Positions 1-5,256 of a stretch of 6,808 bases of DNA are shown here, one piece after another. The position numbers and the translations under genes are program-made. Position 1 is the first letter of the stretch. Each line of letters starts with the position of its first letter. Location: the NCBI GenBank assembly GCA_017990305.1, contig JAGNOB010000094.1, forward strand, positions 1 to 6,808, given 5' to 3'. The notes beneath the pieces were generated by a model. That model did not search any database, had not been told where the DNA came from, and was given only the letters and a program-made list of their open reading frames with translations. The DNA is from Leucobacter sp. (GTDB lineage Bacteria; Actinomycetota; Actinomycetes; Actinomycetales; Microbacteriaceae).

Positions 1-855
1 TACCGGCAGCGGCGACCAGGTGGAACGATCCACCTCGATCCACGAGCCAACGGGGAGCACGCGGGCGAGGTTCGCCGCGATACCGCCACCGGTGACGTGG
101 CTGAGCGAGTGAATCGCGCCTGCGGTAGCCGGAGCTTCGAGTACACGCAGCAGCGGCGCGGTGTACAGCGCAGTCGGAGTGAGCAGCGCCTCGCCGTAGG
201 TCGCGCCAAGCTCGGCACTGTGCTGCTCGTATCCGATGCCCTTGTCGGTCAGAATGTGGCGCACGAGCGAGAATCCGTTTGAGTGCAGGCCCGAGGCGGC
301 CATCGCGATGACGACGTCGCCATCTTCGACGAGGCCCGAGTGGAGCATGTTGTCTGCCTCAACCACGCCCGTCGCAGCACCAGCAACGTCGTAGTCGTCA
401 GGGCCGAGTAGGCCGGGGTGCTCGGCGGTCTCGCCACCCACGAGGGCGGTGCCGGTCGCCTCGCATGCCTCGGCGATGCCGCGCACGATGTCGGCAATGC
501 GCTCGGGCACGACCTTGCCGCAGGCGATGTAGTCGGTCATGAACAGCGGCTTCGCGCCGACCACGACGATATCGTCGACGACCATCGCAACGAGGTCCTG
601 CCCGATGGTGTCGTGCTTGTCGATCGCCTGGGCGATCGCAACCTTCGTGCCGACGCCGTCGGTCGAGGAGGCGAGCAGCGGGCGCTTGTAGCCCGTGAGC
701 GCTGACGCGTCGAACATGCCGGCGAAGCCACCGAAGCCACCGAGCACCTCCGGCCCGTGTGTGCGCTGGACGGCCGACTTCATGAGTTCGACAGCGAGGT
801 CTCCGGCGGCAGTGTCAACACCGGACTGGGCATAGATCGACGAGTTTTCGCTCAC
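1..855 (-). CDS. purM: Phosphoribosylformylglycinamidine cyclo-ligase (AIR synthetase), 3' end outside window
   Basis: PurM closes the imidazole ring in step 5 of de novo purine synthesis: ATP-dependent conversion of formylglycinamidine ribonucleotide to aminoimidazole ribonucleotide, in the cytosol. The reading frame is open for 285 codons from GTG at 855 to the window edge; the family is usually about 340-370 residues, so some 60-80 C-terminal residues are missing. Visible family motifs are YAQSGVD (8-14), SSTDGVGTK (63-71, nucleotide-binding loop), the DDIVVVGAKPLFMTDYIA stretch, ALVGGETAEHPG, GLHSNGFSLVR and HSLSHVTGGGI. The start is well constrained: an in-frame TAG lies only one codon upstream of the GTG and no other start codon fits before the conserved YAQSGVD. 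There is no Shine-Dalgarno sequence at normal distance (AGGGG touches the GTG), but a -10-like hexamer ends six bases before it, which suggests a leaderless mRNA. It is divergent from purF. Identity is secure. Confidence 0.97.
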   Translation of the reverse strand, partial: MSENSSIYAQSGVDTAAGDLAVELMKSAVQRTHGPEVLGGFGGFAGMFDASALTGYKRPLLASSTDGVGTKVAIAQAIDKHDTIGQDLVAMVVDDIVVVGAKPLFMTDYIACGKVVPERIADIVRGIAEACEATGTALVGGETAEHPGLLGPDDYDVAGAATGVVEADNMLHSGLVEDGDVVIAMAASGLHSNGFSLVRHILTDKGIGYEQHSAELGATYGEALLTPTALYTAPLLRVLEAPATAGAIHSLSHVTGGGIAANLARVLPVGSWIEVDRSTWSPLPV

Positions 856-861
856 CCCCTA

Positions 862-867
862 AGGCTA
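862..867 (-). promoter_or_regulatory. Candidate -10 element for a leaderless purM transcript
   Basis: On the minus strand TAGCCT (867 to 862) fits the actinobacterial -10 consensus TANNNT and is followed by exactly six bases before the purM GTG. That would place transcription start on the G of the start codon, the spacing known for leaderless genes in mycobacteria and relatives. No convincing -35 is seen. Inference from sequence only. Confidence 0.6.
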
Positions 868-926
868 CCCTGCCGCGAGCGGGTGCAGCGGCACTGCCTT
901 TCAAGACTCGGTTTGTTTCCTGATCG

Positions 927-956
927 TTTACACGGTCGCAGGTGTGGGAAACTATT
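927..956 (+). promoter_or_regulatory. Weak candidate purF promoter
   Basis: TTTACA at 927-932 resembles a -35 element (TTGACA). At 17-18 bases spacing the matching -10 positions hold AACTAT or ACTATT (950-956), each about three of six matches to TATAAT; TATTAG at 953-958 is an alternative with too long a spacer. Transcription would start near 963-966, giving a leader of about 40-45 bases. This is the most AT-rich part of the purM-purF gap, but the match is weak. The rest of the 151-base gap (856-1006) holds the purM -10, a dyad at 966-978 and the purF ribosome-binding site. Confidence 0.25.
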
Positions 957-965
957 AGCTGCGTC

Positions 966-978
966 GTTTGGCGCAAAC
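966..978. promoter_or_regulatory. 13-base dyad upstream of purF, possible operator or 5'-leader hairpin
   Basis: GTTTG, three bases (GCG), then CAAAC form a perfect 5+5 inverted repeat between the candidate purF promoter and its ribosome-binding site. Its position near the predicted transcription start suits a repressor site or a small hairpin at the mRNA 5' end. It does not resemble the Bacillus PurBox. No regulator can be named. Confidence 0.3.
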
Positions 979-990
979 ACCTTACCCAGT

Positions 991-994
991 GGAG
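991..994 (+). promoter_or_regulatory. purF ribosome-binding site, long spacing
   Basis: GGAG lies 12 bases upstream of the purF ATG at 1007, somewhat farther than the usual 5-9 bases. It is the only purine-rich anti-Shine-Dalgarno match near this start, and it favours ATG 1007 over the in-frame TTG at 968, which has no such match in front of it. Confidence 0.45.
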
Positions 995-1006
995 CGAACT
1001 CGCAAC

Positions 1007-2467
1007 ATGTGCGGCATCGTAGGCATCGTCTCGTCTGATCACGTCAACCAACAGATTTACGACAGCCTGTTGCTGTTGCAGCACCGCGGCCAGGATTCCA
1101 CCGGCATCGCGACCCTCGAGGGTGATCATTTTCACACAGTGAAGATGAAGGGCCAGGTTCGCGAGGGCTACCGCACCCGCGACATGCGCATGCTCATGGG
1201 CAACGTCGGCCTCGGCCACGTGCGCTACGCCACCAAGGGCGATGCCGCCCGGGAAGAAGAGGCGCAGCCGTTCTACGTCGGCGCCCCCTACGGCATCATC
1301 CTCGTGCACAACGGCAATCTCACGAACACTCGCGAGCTCACCGCCGAGCTGTACAACGTGGATCGTCGCCACCTGAACACGCACTCGGACACGGAGCTGC
1401 TGCTCAACGTGCTCGCGAACGAGCTGCAGGCGAGCATCTCGGGGCTGTCGCTCGACGCCGAGCAGGTGTTTGAGGCGGTTACCCGTCTGCACGAACGCGT
1501 CGAGGGCTCGTACGCAGCCATTGCGCTCATCGCAGGCTACGGCCTCGTAGCGTTCCGCGACCCGAACGGCATCCGTCCGCTCGTGCTCGGCCACCGCCTC
1601 TCCGAGACCGGACAGGACGAGTGGGTTGTCGCCTCGGAGTCGCTCGTGCTCGAGTCCGGCGGCTACGAGATCGTTCGCGACGTCGAGCCGGGCGAGACGA
1701 TCCTCATCTCTGCCGACGGCACGATGGTCTCGCGCAAGTGCACGCCGAACTCGCAGCTCGTGCCGTGCGCGTTCGAGTACATCTACCTCGCTCGACCGGA
1801 CTCGGTGCTCAGCGGCATCTCTGTCTACGACGCGCGGCTGCGCATGGGTGATGTTCTCGCCGAGCGGATCCGCGAGGAGCTACCTGGCGTCAACATCGAC
1901 GTCGTCATGCCCATCCCCGATTCTGGCCGTCCTGCCGCAATGCAGCTCGCGCGCAACCTCGGCATCGAGTACCGCGAGGGGTTCTTCAAGAACCGTTATG
2001 TCGGCCGCACATTCATCATGCCCGGCCAATCGGTGCGCAAGCGCAGCGTGCGTCAGAAGCTCAACGCTATGCACATCGAGTTCAAGGGCAAGGACGTGCT
2101 CCTCGTCGACGATTCCATTGTGCGCGGCACCACCTCGCGCGAGATCGTCGAGATGGCGCGCAACGCGGGTGCGCGCTCCGTGATCTTCGCGTCCGCGGCT
2201 CCGCCGGTACTGTTCCCGCACGTGTACGGCATCAACATGCCGTCGCGTGACGAGCTCATCGCGCACGGCCGCACACCAGCCGAGATTGCTGCCGAGCTCG
2301 GGGCGGATCACCTCATTTACCAGACTGTCGAGGGCATGAACCGCGCGATTCTCGCCGGCCAGTCCGAGGTCACGAAGCTCGAGGAGAGCTGCTTCACCGG
2401 AGAGTACATCGCCGGCAACGTCGACGCCGAGTACCTCGCATGGGTTGAGGAAACGCAGACGAGCTAG
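1007..2467 (+). CDS. purF: Amidophosphoribosyltransferase, E. coli-like class
   Basis: PurF makes phosphoribosylamine from PRPP and glutamine, the first committed and feedback-controlled step of purine synthesis. The protein is 486 residues. The N-terminal glutamine amidotransferase domain starts MCGIVGIV, so Cys2 becomes the N-terminal nucleophile after Met removal; LQHRGQDSTG (24-33), RYATKG (73-78), HNGNLTN (101-107) and RDPNGIRPL (184-192) follow. The phosphoribosyltransferase domain has CAFEYIYLARPDS (254-266), FFKNRYVGRTFIMPGQ (326-341) and the PRPP loop VLLVDDSIVRGTTS (364-377). Start: the family requires Met-Cys at the N terminus, so ATG 1007 is used rather than TTG 968. Compared with the Bacillus/Streptomyces class, no propeptide is seen and iron-sulfur ligands are lost: only the Cys254 position and the Cys in ESCFTG (462) remain, while the site between them reads FPHVYG and the CxxC cysteine is Glu. 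Stretches such as KNRYVGRTFIMPGQ match E. coli PurF as I remember it. Ends before a strong terminator. Confidence 0.97.
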   Translation: MCGIVGIVSSDHVNQQIYDSLLLLQHRGQDSTGIATLEGDHFHTVKMKGQVREGYRTRDMRMLMGNVGLGHVRYATKGDAAREEEAQPFYVGAPYGIILVHNGNLTNTRELTAELYNVDRRHLNTHSDTELLLNVLANELQASISGLSLDAEQVFEAVTRLHERVEGSYAAIALIAGYGLVAFRDPNGIRPLVLGHRLSETGQDEWVVASESLVLESGGYEIVRDVEPGETILISADGTMVSRKCTPNSQLVPCAFEYIYLARPDSVLSGISVYDARLRMGDVLAERIREELPGVNIDVVMPIPDSGRPAAMQLARNLGIEYREGFFKNRYVGRTFIMPGQSVRKRSVRQKLNAMHIEFKGKDVLLVDDSIVRGTTSREIVEMARNAGARSVIFASAAPPVLFPHVYGINMPSRDELIAHGRTPAEIAAELGADHLIYQTVEGMNRAILAGQSEVTKLEESCFTGEYIAGNVDAEYLAWVEETQTS

Positions 2468-2485
2468 CGCTCAACGTCTCCCAGG

Positions 2486-2533
2486 CACAAAGAAAGCCGC
2501 CCGTTCACTGCGAACGCGGCGGCTTTCTTTGTG
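2486..2533. terminator. Bidirectional intrinsic terminator between purF and tatA
   Basis: A perfect 16-base inverted repeat (arms 2486-2501 and 2518-2533) has AAAGAAA at the foot of the left arm and TTTCTTT at the foot of the right arm. An inner 5-base stem (2502-2506 with 2512-2516) continues it past a single bulged C, closing on a five-base loop. Each strand therefore ends in a GC-rich stem followed by a U-rich tract. It sits 18 bases after the purF stop and 20 bases beyond the convergent tatA stop, so it can serve both genes. Confidence 0.9.
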
Positions 2534-2553
2534 TGTGAGCTGGAGGGAAGCGC

Positions 2554-2769
2554 TTACTCCGACTTCTTCGGAGCTTCGGTCGTGTCGCCCTTGTCGGCGA
2601 CACCAGAGTCCTCGCCTGCGGCGGTGTCGTCTGAACGAACTTCCTTCTTCAGGATCTTCATCGACTGACCCAGGCTCTTCGCAAGCGCGGGAAGCTTCGG
2701 CGCACCAAAGAGCAGCAGCACAATGAATACAATGACGATGAGGGTGGGACCACCCATGTTGCCGATCAT
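2554..2769 (-). CDS. tatA: Sec-independent translocase subunit TatA (copy 1)
   Basis: TatA oligomerises in the cytoplasmic membrane to pass folded, twin-arginine-signal proteins recruited by TatBC. The product is 71 residues: a short N terminus, one hydrophobic helix (about residues 7-21, PTLIVIVFIVLLLFG), the FGAPKLP hinge (20-26), an amphipathic helix LAKSLGQSMKILKKEV (28-43) and a charged disordered tail ending KKSE. The hinge and short length indicate TatA/E rather than TatB. The ATG at 2769 has AGGAG ten bases upstream; ATG at codon 5 is an alternative but would shorten the conserved N terminus. About 38 of the first 47 residues match the neighbouring copy, so the two arose by duplication. 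tatC and tatB are not nearby. It lies 124 bases downstream of copy 2 on the same strand and ends at the shared terminator with purF. Confidence 0.92.
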   Translation of the reverse strand: MIGNMGGPTLIVIVFIVLLLFGAPKLPALAKSLGQSMKILKKEVRSDDTAAGEDSGVADKGDTTEAPKKSE

Positions 2770-2844
2770 GATTAACGCACTCCTCGCTATATAACGCTTA
2801 GGTCAAAGCTACCGCAGTTCCGCGATACGCGCGCGGAGAAGCCT

Positions 2845-2878
2845 GAGAACCCGCGCCACGTCGTCGGCCCGCGGGCTC
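2845..2878 (-). terminator. Possible hairpin after tatA copy 2 in the tatA-tatA gap
   Basis: GAG-AA-CCCGCG (2845-2855) can pair with CGCGGGCTC (2870-2878), a nine-pair stem with a two-base bulge and a 14-base loop, starting 15 bases beyond the copy 2 stop on the minus strand. A second weaker stem, CCGCG (2820-2824) with CGCGG (2832-2836), lies next to it. There is no U-tract, so it could be a partial terminator, an RNA-processing site, or chance in GC-rich DNA. No gene is seen in the 124-base gap. Confidence 0.3.
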
Positions 2879-2893
2879 AAGCAGAGTCCCTAT

Positions 2894-3088
2894 CTAGTTC
2901 GCGCCCGCGGCGCCGCCTGGCTGCTGCGGATCGGTGTCGCTTGGCTCGTCGGAGCGGACTTCCTGCTTCAGGATCTTCATCGACTGGCCCAAGCTCTTTG
3001 CGAGCCCGGGAAGCTTCGGGGCGCCAAACAGCAGCACAACGAGGAAGACGATGACGATGAGATGCGGTCCGGTCAATCCTTGTATCAT
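2894..3088 (-). CDS. tatA: Sec-independent translocase subunit TatA (copy 2)
   Basis: A second TatA-type protein of 64 residues, first of the two in transcription order. It has a hydrophobic helix (about 7-21, GPHLIVIVFLVVLLF), the hinge FGAPKLP (21-27), an amphipathic helix LAKSLGQSMKILKQEV, and a short Pro/Gly/Asp-rich tail ending GAAGAN. The helix starts with His9 where the other copy has Thr9, and Gln3 replaces Gly3; polar residues at the start of the TatA helix are functionally important in E. coli, so the copies could differ in activity (inference). The ATG at 3088 has AAAGGGG six bases upstream, a clear ribosome-binding site. It follows the two-helix membrane protein gene by 52 bases, a gap that holds a candidate promoter, so it may be transcribed both from that promoter and by read-through. 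Confidence 0.92.
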   Translation of the reverse strand: MIQGLTGPHLIVIVFLVVLLFGAPKLPGLAKSLGQSMKILKQEVRSDEPSDTDPQQPGGAAGAN

Positions 3089-3117
3089 GACGAGCCCCTT
3101 TCACTAAGAACTCGCCG

Positions 3118-3126
3118 ATTATTGCA
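3118..3126 (-). promoter_or_regulatory. Candidate extended -10 promoter for tatA copy 2
   Basis: On the minus strand TGC followed by AATAAT (3126 to 3118) reads as an extended -10 element, with five of six matches to TATAAT. Transcription would start near 3111, leaving a leader of about 22 bases that carries the AAAGGGG ribosome-binding site. No -35 is seen at 17 bases, which extended -10 promoters do not need. Confidence 0.4.
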
Positions 3127-3140
3127 CAGCTCGCTGCGGG

Positions 3141-3536
3141 TTATTCGCGCTCGGACTCAGTTTTTTCGCTGGCAACGGGCTCGGTAGAGGGAGCCGTCGG
3201 GTCGGCGGACGCGTCGCTGGAAGCGGCGACGTCCTGTGGTTCGACGCCCTCGTCGACGACGACCGTGTGCTCGATCACTGCCGTGCCGCGCTTGCGTTTC
3301 GCCACGGCAGACAGGATCAGCGCGAGCACGCCGCCGAGCAAAAGCCCCACGACGCCGCCAATCAGCAGCATGAAGCCGGCGATCTGGCCCATCGTGTACA
3401 GGGCCTTCTCGGGGATGGGGAACAGCGTCGTCACGAGCGCGCCAACGATCGCGCCGACAATGGCCCCGACGATCAGCAGGCGCCCGATCCGAACGGATCG
3501 CTGAAGTTCGACGGTCTGCTGGGTTTCGCTTGACAT
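3141..3536 (-). CDS. Two-helix membrane protein of unknown function
   Basis: I do not recognise a characterised family. The 131-residue product has a basic, polar N terminus (1-17), a first membrane helix about 18-39 with a glycine-zipper pattern (GAIVGAIVGALV), a short loop with FPIPEKALYTMGQ, a second helix about 51-78 with GGVVGLLLGGVLA, a KRKRG stop-transfer cluster (80-84), and a long acidic Ser/Thr/Pro-rich tail that is probably disordered and cytoplasmic if both termini are inside. Small two-helix proteins of this layout occur in other Micrococcales as I recall, sometimes carrying misleading transporter names; a channel function is not supported here. The ATG at 3536 lacks a proper Shine-Dalgarno sequence; GAGAAT ends six bases upstream, hinting at another leaderless start. 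It lies 67 bases after the SCP2-like gene and 52 before tatA on the same strand. Confidence 0.8.
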   Translation of the reverse strand: MSSETQQTVELQRSVRIGRLLIVGAIVGAIVGALVTTLFPIPEKALYTMGQIAGFMLLIGGVVGLLLGGVLALILSAVAKRKRGTAVIEHTVVVDEGVEPQDVAASSDASADPTAPSTEPVASEKTESERE

Positions 3537-3542
3537 GGGGCT

Positions 3543-3548
3543 ATTCTC
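3543..3548 (-). promoter_or_regulatory. Weak -10-like element before the membrane protein gene
   Basis: GAGAAT (3548 to 3543, minus strand) matches TATAAT at four of six positions, including the key A at position 2 and T at position 6, and ends exactly six bases before the ATG at 3536. It lacks the first T, so it is weaker than the hexamers before purM, purD and the SCP2-like gene. Confidence 0.3.
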
Positions 3549-3581
3549 TCAGGTTTCGGTTGTGTGTTGCGTCTCAGCGGA

Positions 3582-3612
3582 GGTCGCTGGGCGTGCTGGC
3601 CGCTCAGCGACC
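3582..3612 (-). terminator. Hairpin overlapping the 3' end of the SCP2-like gene
   Basis: GGTCGCTG (3582-3589) and CAGCGACC (3605-3612) form a perfect eight-pair stem, extended after a three-base bulge by GGC/GCC (3590-3592 with 3599-3601) around a six-base loop. The right arm contains the last codons of the SCP2-like gene and reaches into its stop codon. No U-tract follows on the minus strand, so it would be a U-poor actinobacterial-type terminator or an attenuator before the membrane protein gene. Confidence 0.4.
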
Positions 3613-3969
3613 ACGGCGGATCACGGGGAGCAGCCCCGCGAGGTTCGCGCGTGACCCGGAGGCGAGCACGCGCGCGCCGGTCTTCGCTTCGTCCCAGCTC
3701 AGGGTGCCGGTCGCGATCCCGATCCACGTCGCTGCGTCGGTCTCAATCACGTTGGGCGGCGTGCCCCGCGTGTGCGTGAGCCCGCCGACGCACTGCACGG
3801 CGCCGTAGGGAGGCACGCGTACCTCGACGGTTTTGCCTGGGGCGAGTTCAGCGAGCTCCTCGAGAAGAAACCGCACCGCGGTCGCGATATCGGTGCGCGC
3901 GGTGCTCCCGGATTCGACCGCGGCGAGTGCGGCGAGCCCGTCTGCTGCTGAGATCCTGCGTCTGGCCAT
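3604..3969 (-). CDS. SCP2-like (sterol carrier family) small protein
   Basis: A 121-residue soluble protein matching the actinobacterial proteins named sterol carrier family protein, a small SCP2-like group with no established substrate. Recognisable stretches are AVRFLLEELAELAPGKTVEVRV (31-52; the start of the fold), PPYGAVQC (53-60), HTRGTPPNVIETD (66-78), TWIGIATGTLSWDEA (81-95) and ASGSRANLAGLLP (103-115). No signal peptide or membrane helix is seen. From memory, such genes often lie beside purine genes in actinobacteria, which fits the divergent purD here, but no role in purine synthesis is shown. The ATG at 3969 is preceded by TAGTCT ending six bases upstream, so the mRNA is probably leaderless. 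It is the first gene of the minus-strand run leading through the membrane protein to the tatA pair. Family call fairly confident; function unknown. Confidence 0.82.
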   Translation of the reverse strand: MARRRISAADGLAALAAVESGSTARTDIATAVRFLLEELAELAPGKTVEVRVPPYGAVQCVGGLTHTRGTPPNVIETDAATWIGIATGTLSWDEAKTGARVLASGSRANLAGLLPVIRRGR

Positions 3970-3975
3970 CAGCCC

Positions 3976-3981
3976 AGACTA
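3976..3981 (-). promoter_or_regulatory. -10 element of the SCP2-like gene, overlapping the purD -10
   Basis: TAGTCT (3981 to 3976, minus strand) fits TANNNT, and six bases separate it from the ATG at 3969, so transcription is predicted to start on the A of the start codon. Its first two bases are shared with the purD -10 on the other strand. No clear -35 is visible; that position lies inside purD codons. Confidence 0.6.
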
Positions 3982-3985
3982 TCCT
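3980..3985 (+). promoter_or_regulatory. -10 element of purD, predicted leaderless start
   Basis: TATCCT fits TANNNT and is followed by exactly six bases (TGAGGA) before the purD GTG at 3992. The GAGGA touches the start codon and is too close to act as a normal ribosome-binding site. Aligned with the purM start region, 12 of 18 bases agree around -10 and GTG. A -35 is not evident within the SCP2-like coding sequence. Confidence 0.6.
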
Positions 3986-3991
3986 TGAGGA

Positions 3992-5251
3992 GTGAAGATT
4001 CTCGTCTTGGGGCCGGGTGCCCGCGAACACGCCATCGTTCTTGCTCTACTCGCGGAGGACGCTGGGCACAGCATCGTCTGCGCTCCCGGGAATGCCGGGA
4101 TCGCGGCGAGTGGGGTCGACACGGTGGATCTCGCATTCACCGACCCCGTCGCCGTGGAGAAGTACGTTGCGGATCGCGGCTTCGACCTCGTCATCATTGG
4201 CCCGGAAGCGCCGCTTGTCGCTGGCGTCGCTGACCCGCTGCGCGCGGGCGGCGTGCCTGTGTTTGGTCCGAACGCCGACGCGGCGCAGCTTGAAGGCTCG
4301 AAAGCGTTTGCAAAGCGGATCATGGACGAGGCTGGCGTGCCAACCGGCCGCGCAGCCCGCGTTACGGCGGCAGACGCTGCTGCGGTGCTCGACGAGTTCG
4401 GTGCCCCCTACGTCGTGAAGGCCGACGGGCTCGCCGCGGGCAAGGGCGTGCTCGTGACGGAAGATCGCGACGCGGCCCTCGCGCACGTCACCACCTGGGC
4501 CCCGCACGGCGAGGTACTCGTCGAGGAGTTCCTCGACGGCCAGGAGGTCTCGCTGTTCTTCTTCGCCGACGGTAAGGATGTCGTCGCGCTCACTCCCGCG
4601 CAGGACTACAAGCGCATCTTCGACGGCGACGAGGGCCCGAACACTGGCGGCATGGGCGCCTACTCGCCTCTGCCGTGGCTGCCAGGTGGCACTGAGGCCT
4701 TTGTCGAGGAAATCAAGCAGACAGTCGCGATCCCGACGGTGCGCCAGCTCGCGGCCGAGGGCACCCCGTTCATCGGGCTGCTCTACTGCGGTCTGATTGT
4801 TACGCCGAACGGTGTGCGCGTCATCGAGTTCAACGCGCGCTTCGGTGATCCGGAGACGCAGGTCGTACTCGCACGCCTCGAGTCGCCGCTGAGCGCCTAC
4901 CTGCTCGCTTCGGCGCAGGGAGAACTCGCCTCACTTCCGGCGCCGACGTTCTCCGACGAGCCCGCAATGATCGTCGTGCTCGCCAGCGAGGGCTACCCCG
5001 GTGACGTGGCGACCGGCCGTGAACTCACCGGTCTCGACGCGGCTGCAGCGGTCACTGGCGTCCATCTCGTGCACGCCGCCACAGCGCGGACCGCGTCCGA
5101 CGGCTGGATCGCAACCGGTGGGCGCGTGCTCGGCGTGGTGTCGCGCGGCCAAAACTTCGCCGAAGCTCGCGCACGCGCGTACTCGGCTATCAACGAGATC
5201 GATCTCGAGGGCGGCCAGTTCCGCACCGATATCGCAGAACGCGTCGCGTAG
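3992..5251 (+). CDS. purD: Phosphoribosylamine-glycine ligase (GAR synthetase)
   Basis: PurD joins glycine to phosphoribosylamine with ATP, the second step of purine synthesis, using the unstable product of PurF. The protein has 419 residues, the normal length for a stand-alone enzyme. The N-domain opens MKILVLGPGAREHA with the GxGxREHA loop; VIIGPEAPLVAGVAD (68-81) follows. The ATP-grasp core carries VKADGLAAGKGV (142-153), QDYKRIFDGDEGPNTGGMGAYSP (split here as QDYKRIFDGDEG, 204-215, and PNTGGMGAYSP, 216-226) and the metal-binding NARFGDPETQ (281-290). The C-terminal domain has the usual GGRVLGVV (377-384). GTG at 3992 gives exactly the family N terminus. It has no spaced ribosome-binding site; a -10-like hexamer six bases upstream implies a leaderless mRNA. 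It is divergent from the SCP2-like gene (22 bases) and convergent with proC (13 bases). It is not fused to purM or purN. Confidence 0.98.
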   Translation: MKILVLGPGAREHAIVLALLAEDAGHSIVCAPGNAGIAASGVDTVDLAFTDPVAVEKYVADRGFDLVIIGPEAPLVAGVADPLRAGGVPVFGPNADAAQLEGSKAFAKRIMDEAGVPTGRAARVTAADAAAVLDEFGAPYVVKADGLAAGKGVLVTEDRDAALAHVTTWAPHGEVLVEEFLDGQEVSLFFFADGKDVVALTPAQDYKRIFDGDEGPNTGGMGAYSPLPWLPGGTEAFVEEIKQTVAIPTVRQLAAEGTPFIGLLYCGLIVTPNGVRVIEFNARFGDPETQVVLARLESPLSAYLLASAQGELASLPAPTFSDEPAMIVVLASEGYPGDVATGRELTGLDAAAAVTGVHLVHAATARTASDGWIATGGRVLGVVSRGQNFAEARARAYSAINEIDLEGGQFRTDIAERVA

Positions 5252-5256
5252 GGGCG

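Noticed and set aside
968..1006. TTG start adding 13 residues to PurF, or a PurF propeptide
   Set aside because: PurF propeptides end directly before the catalytic Cys, whereas here Met precedes it; the TTG has no ribosome-binding site and falls within the dyad.
856..1006. Purine riboswitch or Bacillus-type PurBox in the purM-purF gap
   Set aside because: No three-way-junction pattern or PurBox (CCGAAC core in an AT-rich setting) is present, and the predicted purF leader is too short for a purine aptamer.
815..1594. 259-codon open frame on the minus strand opposite purF
   Set aside because: It overlaps the well-supported purF frame and the purM 5' end, has low-complexity Val/Ala/His-rich content typical of antisense GC-rich frames, and shows no family motif or ribosome-binding site.
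2788..2793. TATATA as a promoter -10 for tatA copy 1
   Set aside because: Transcription from it would start inside the AGGAG ribosome-binding site, and the nearby TTGACC is only seven bases away, far too close for a -35.
2554..3088. One of the two tat genes being tatB
   Set aside because: Both are short and carry the TatA hinge FGAPKLP with an almost identical amphipathic helix; TatB proteins are longer and have a different hinge and helix.
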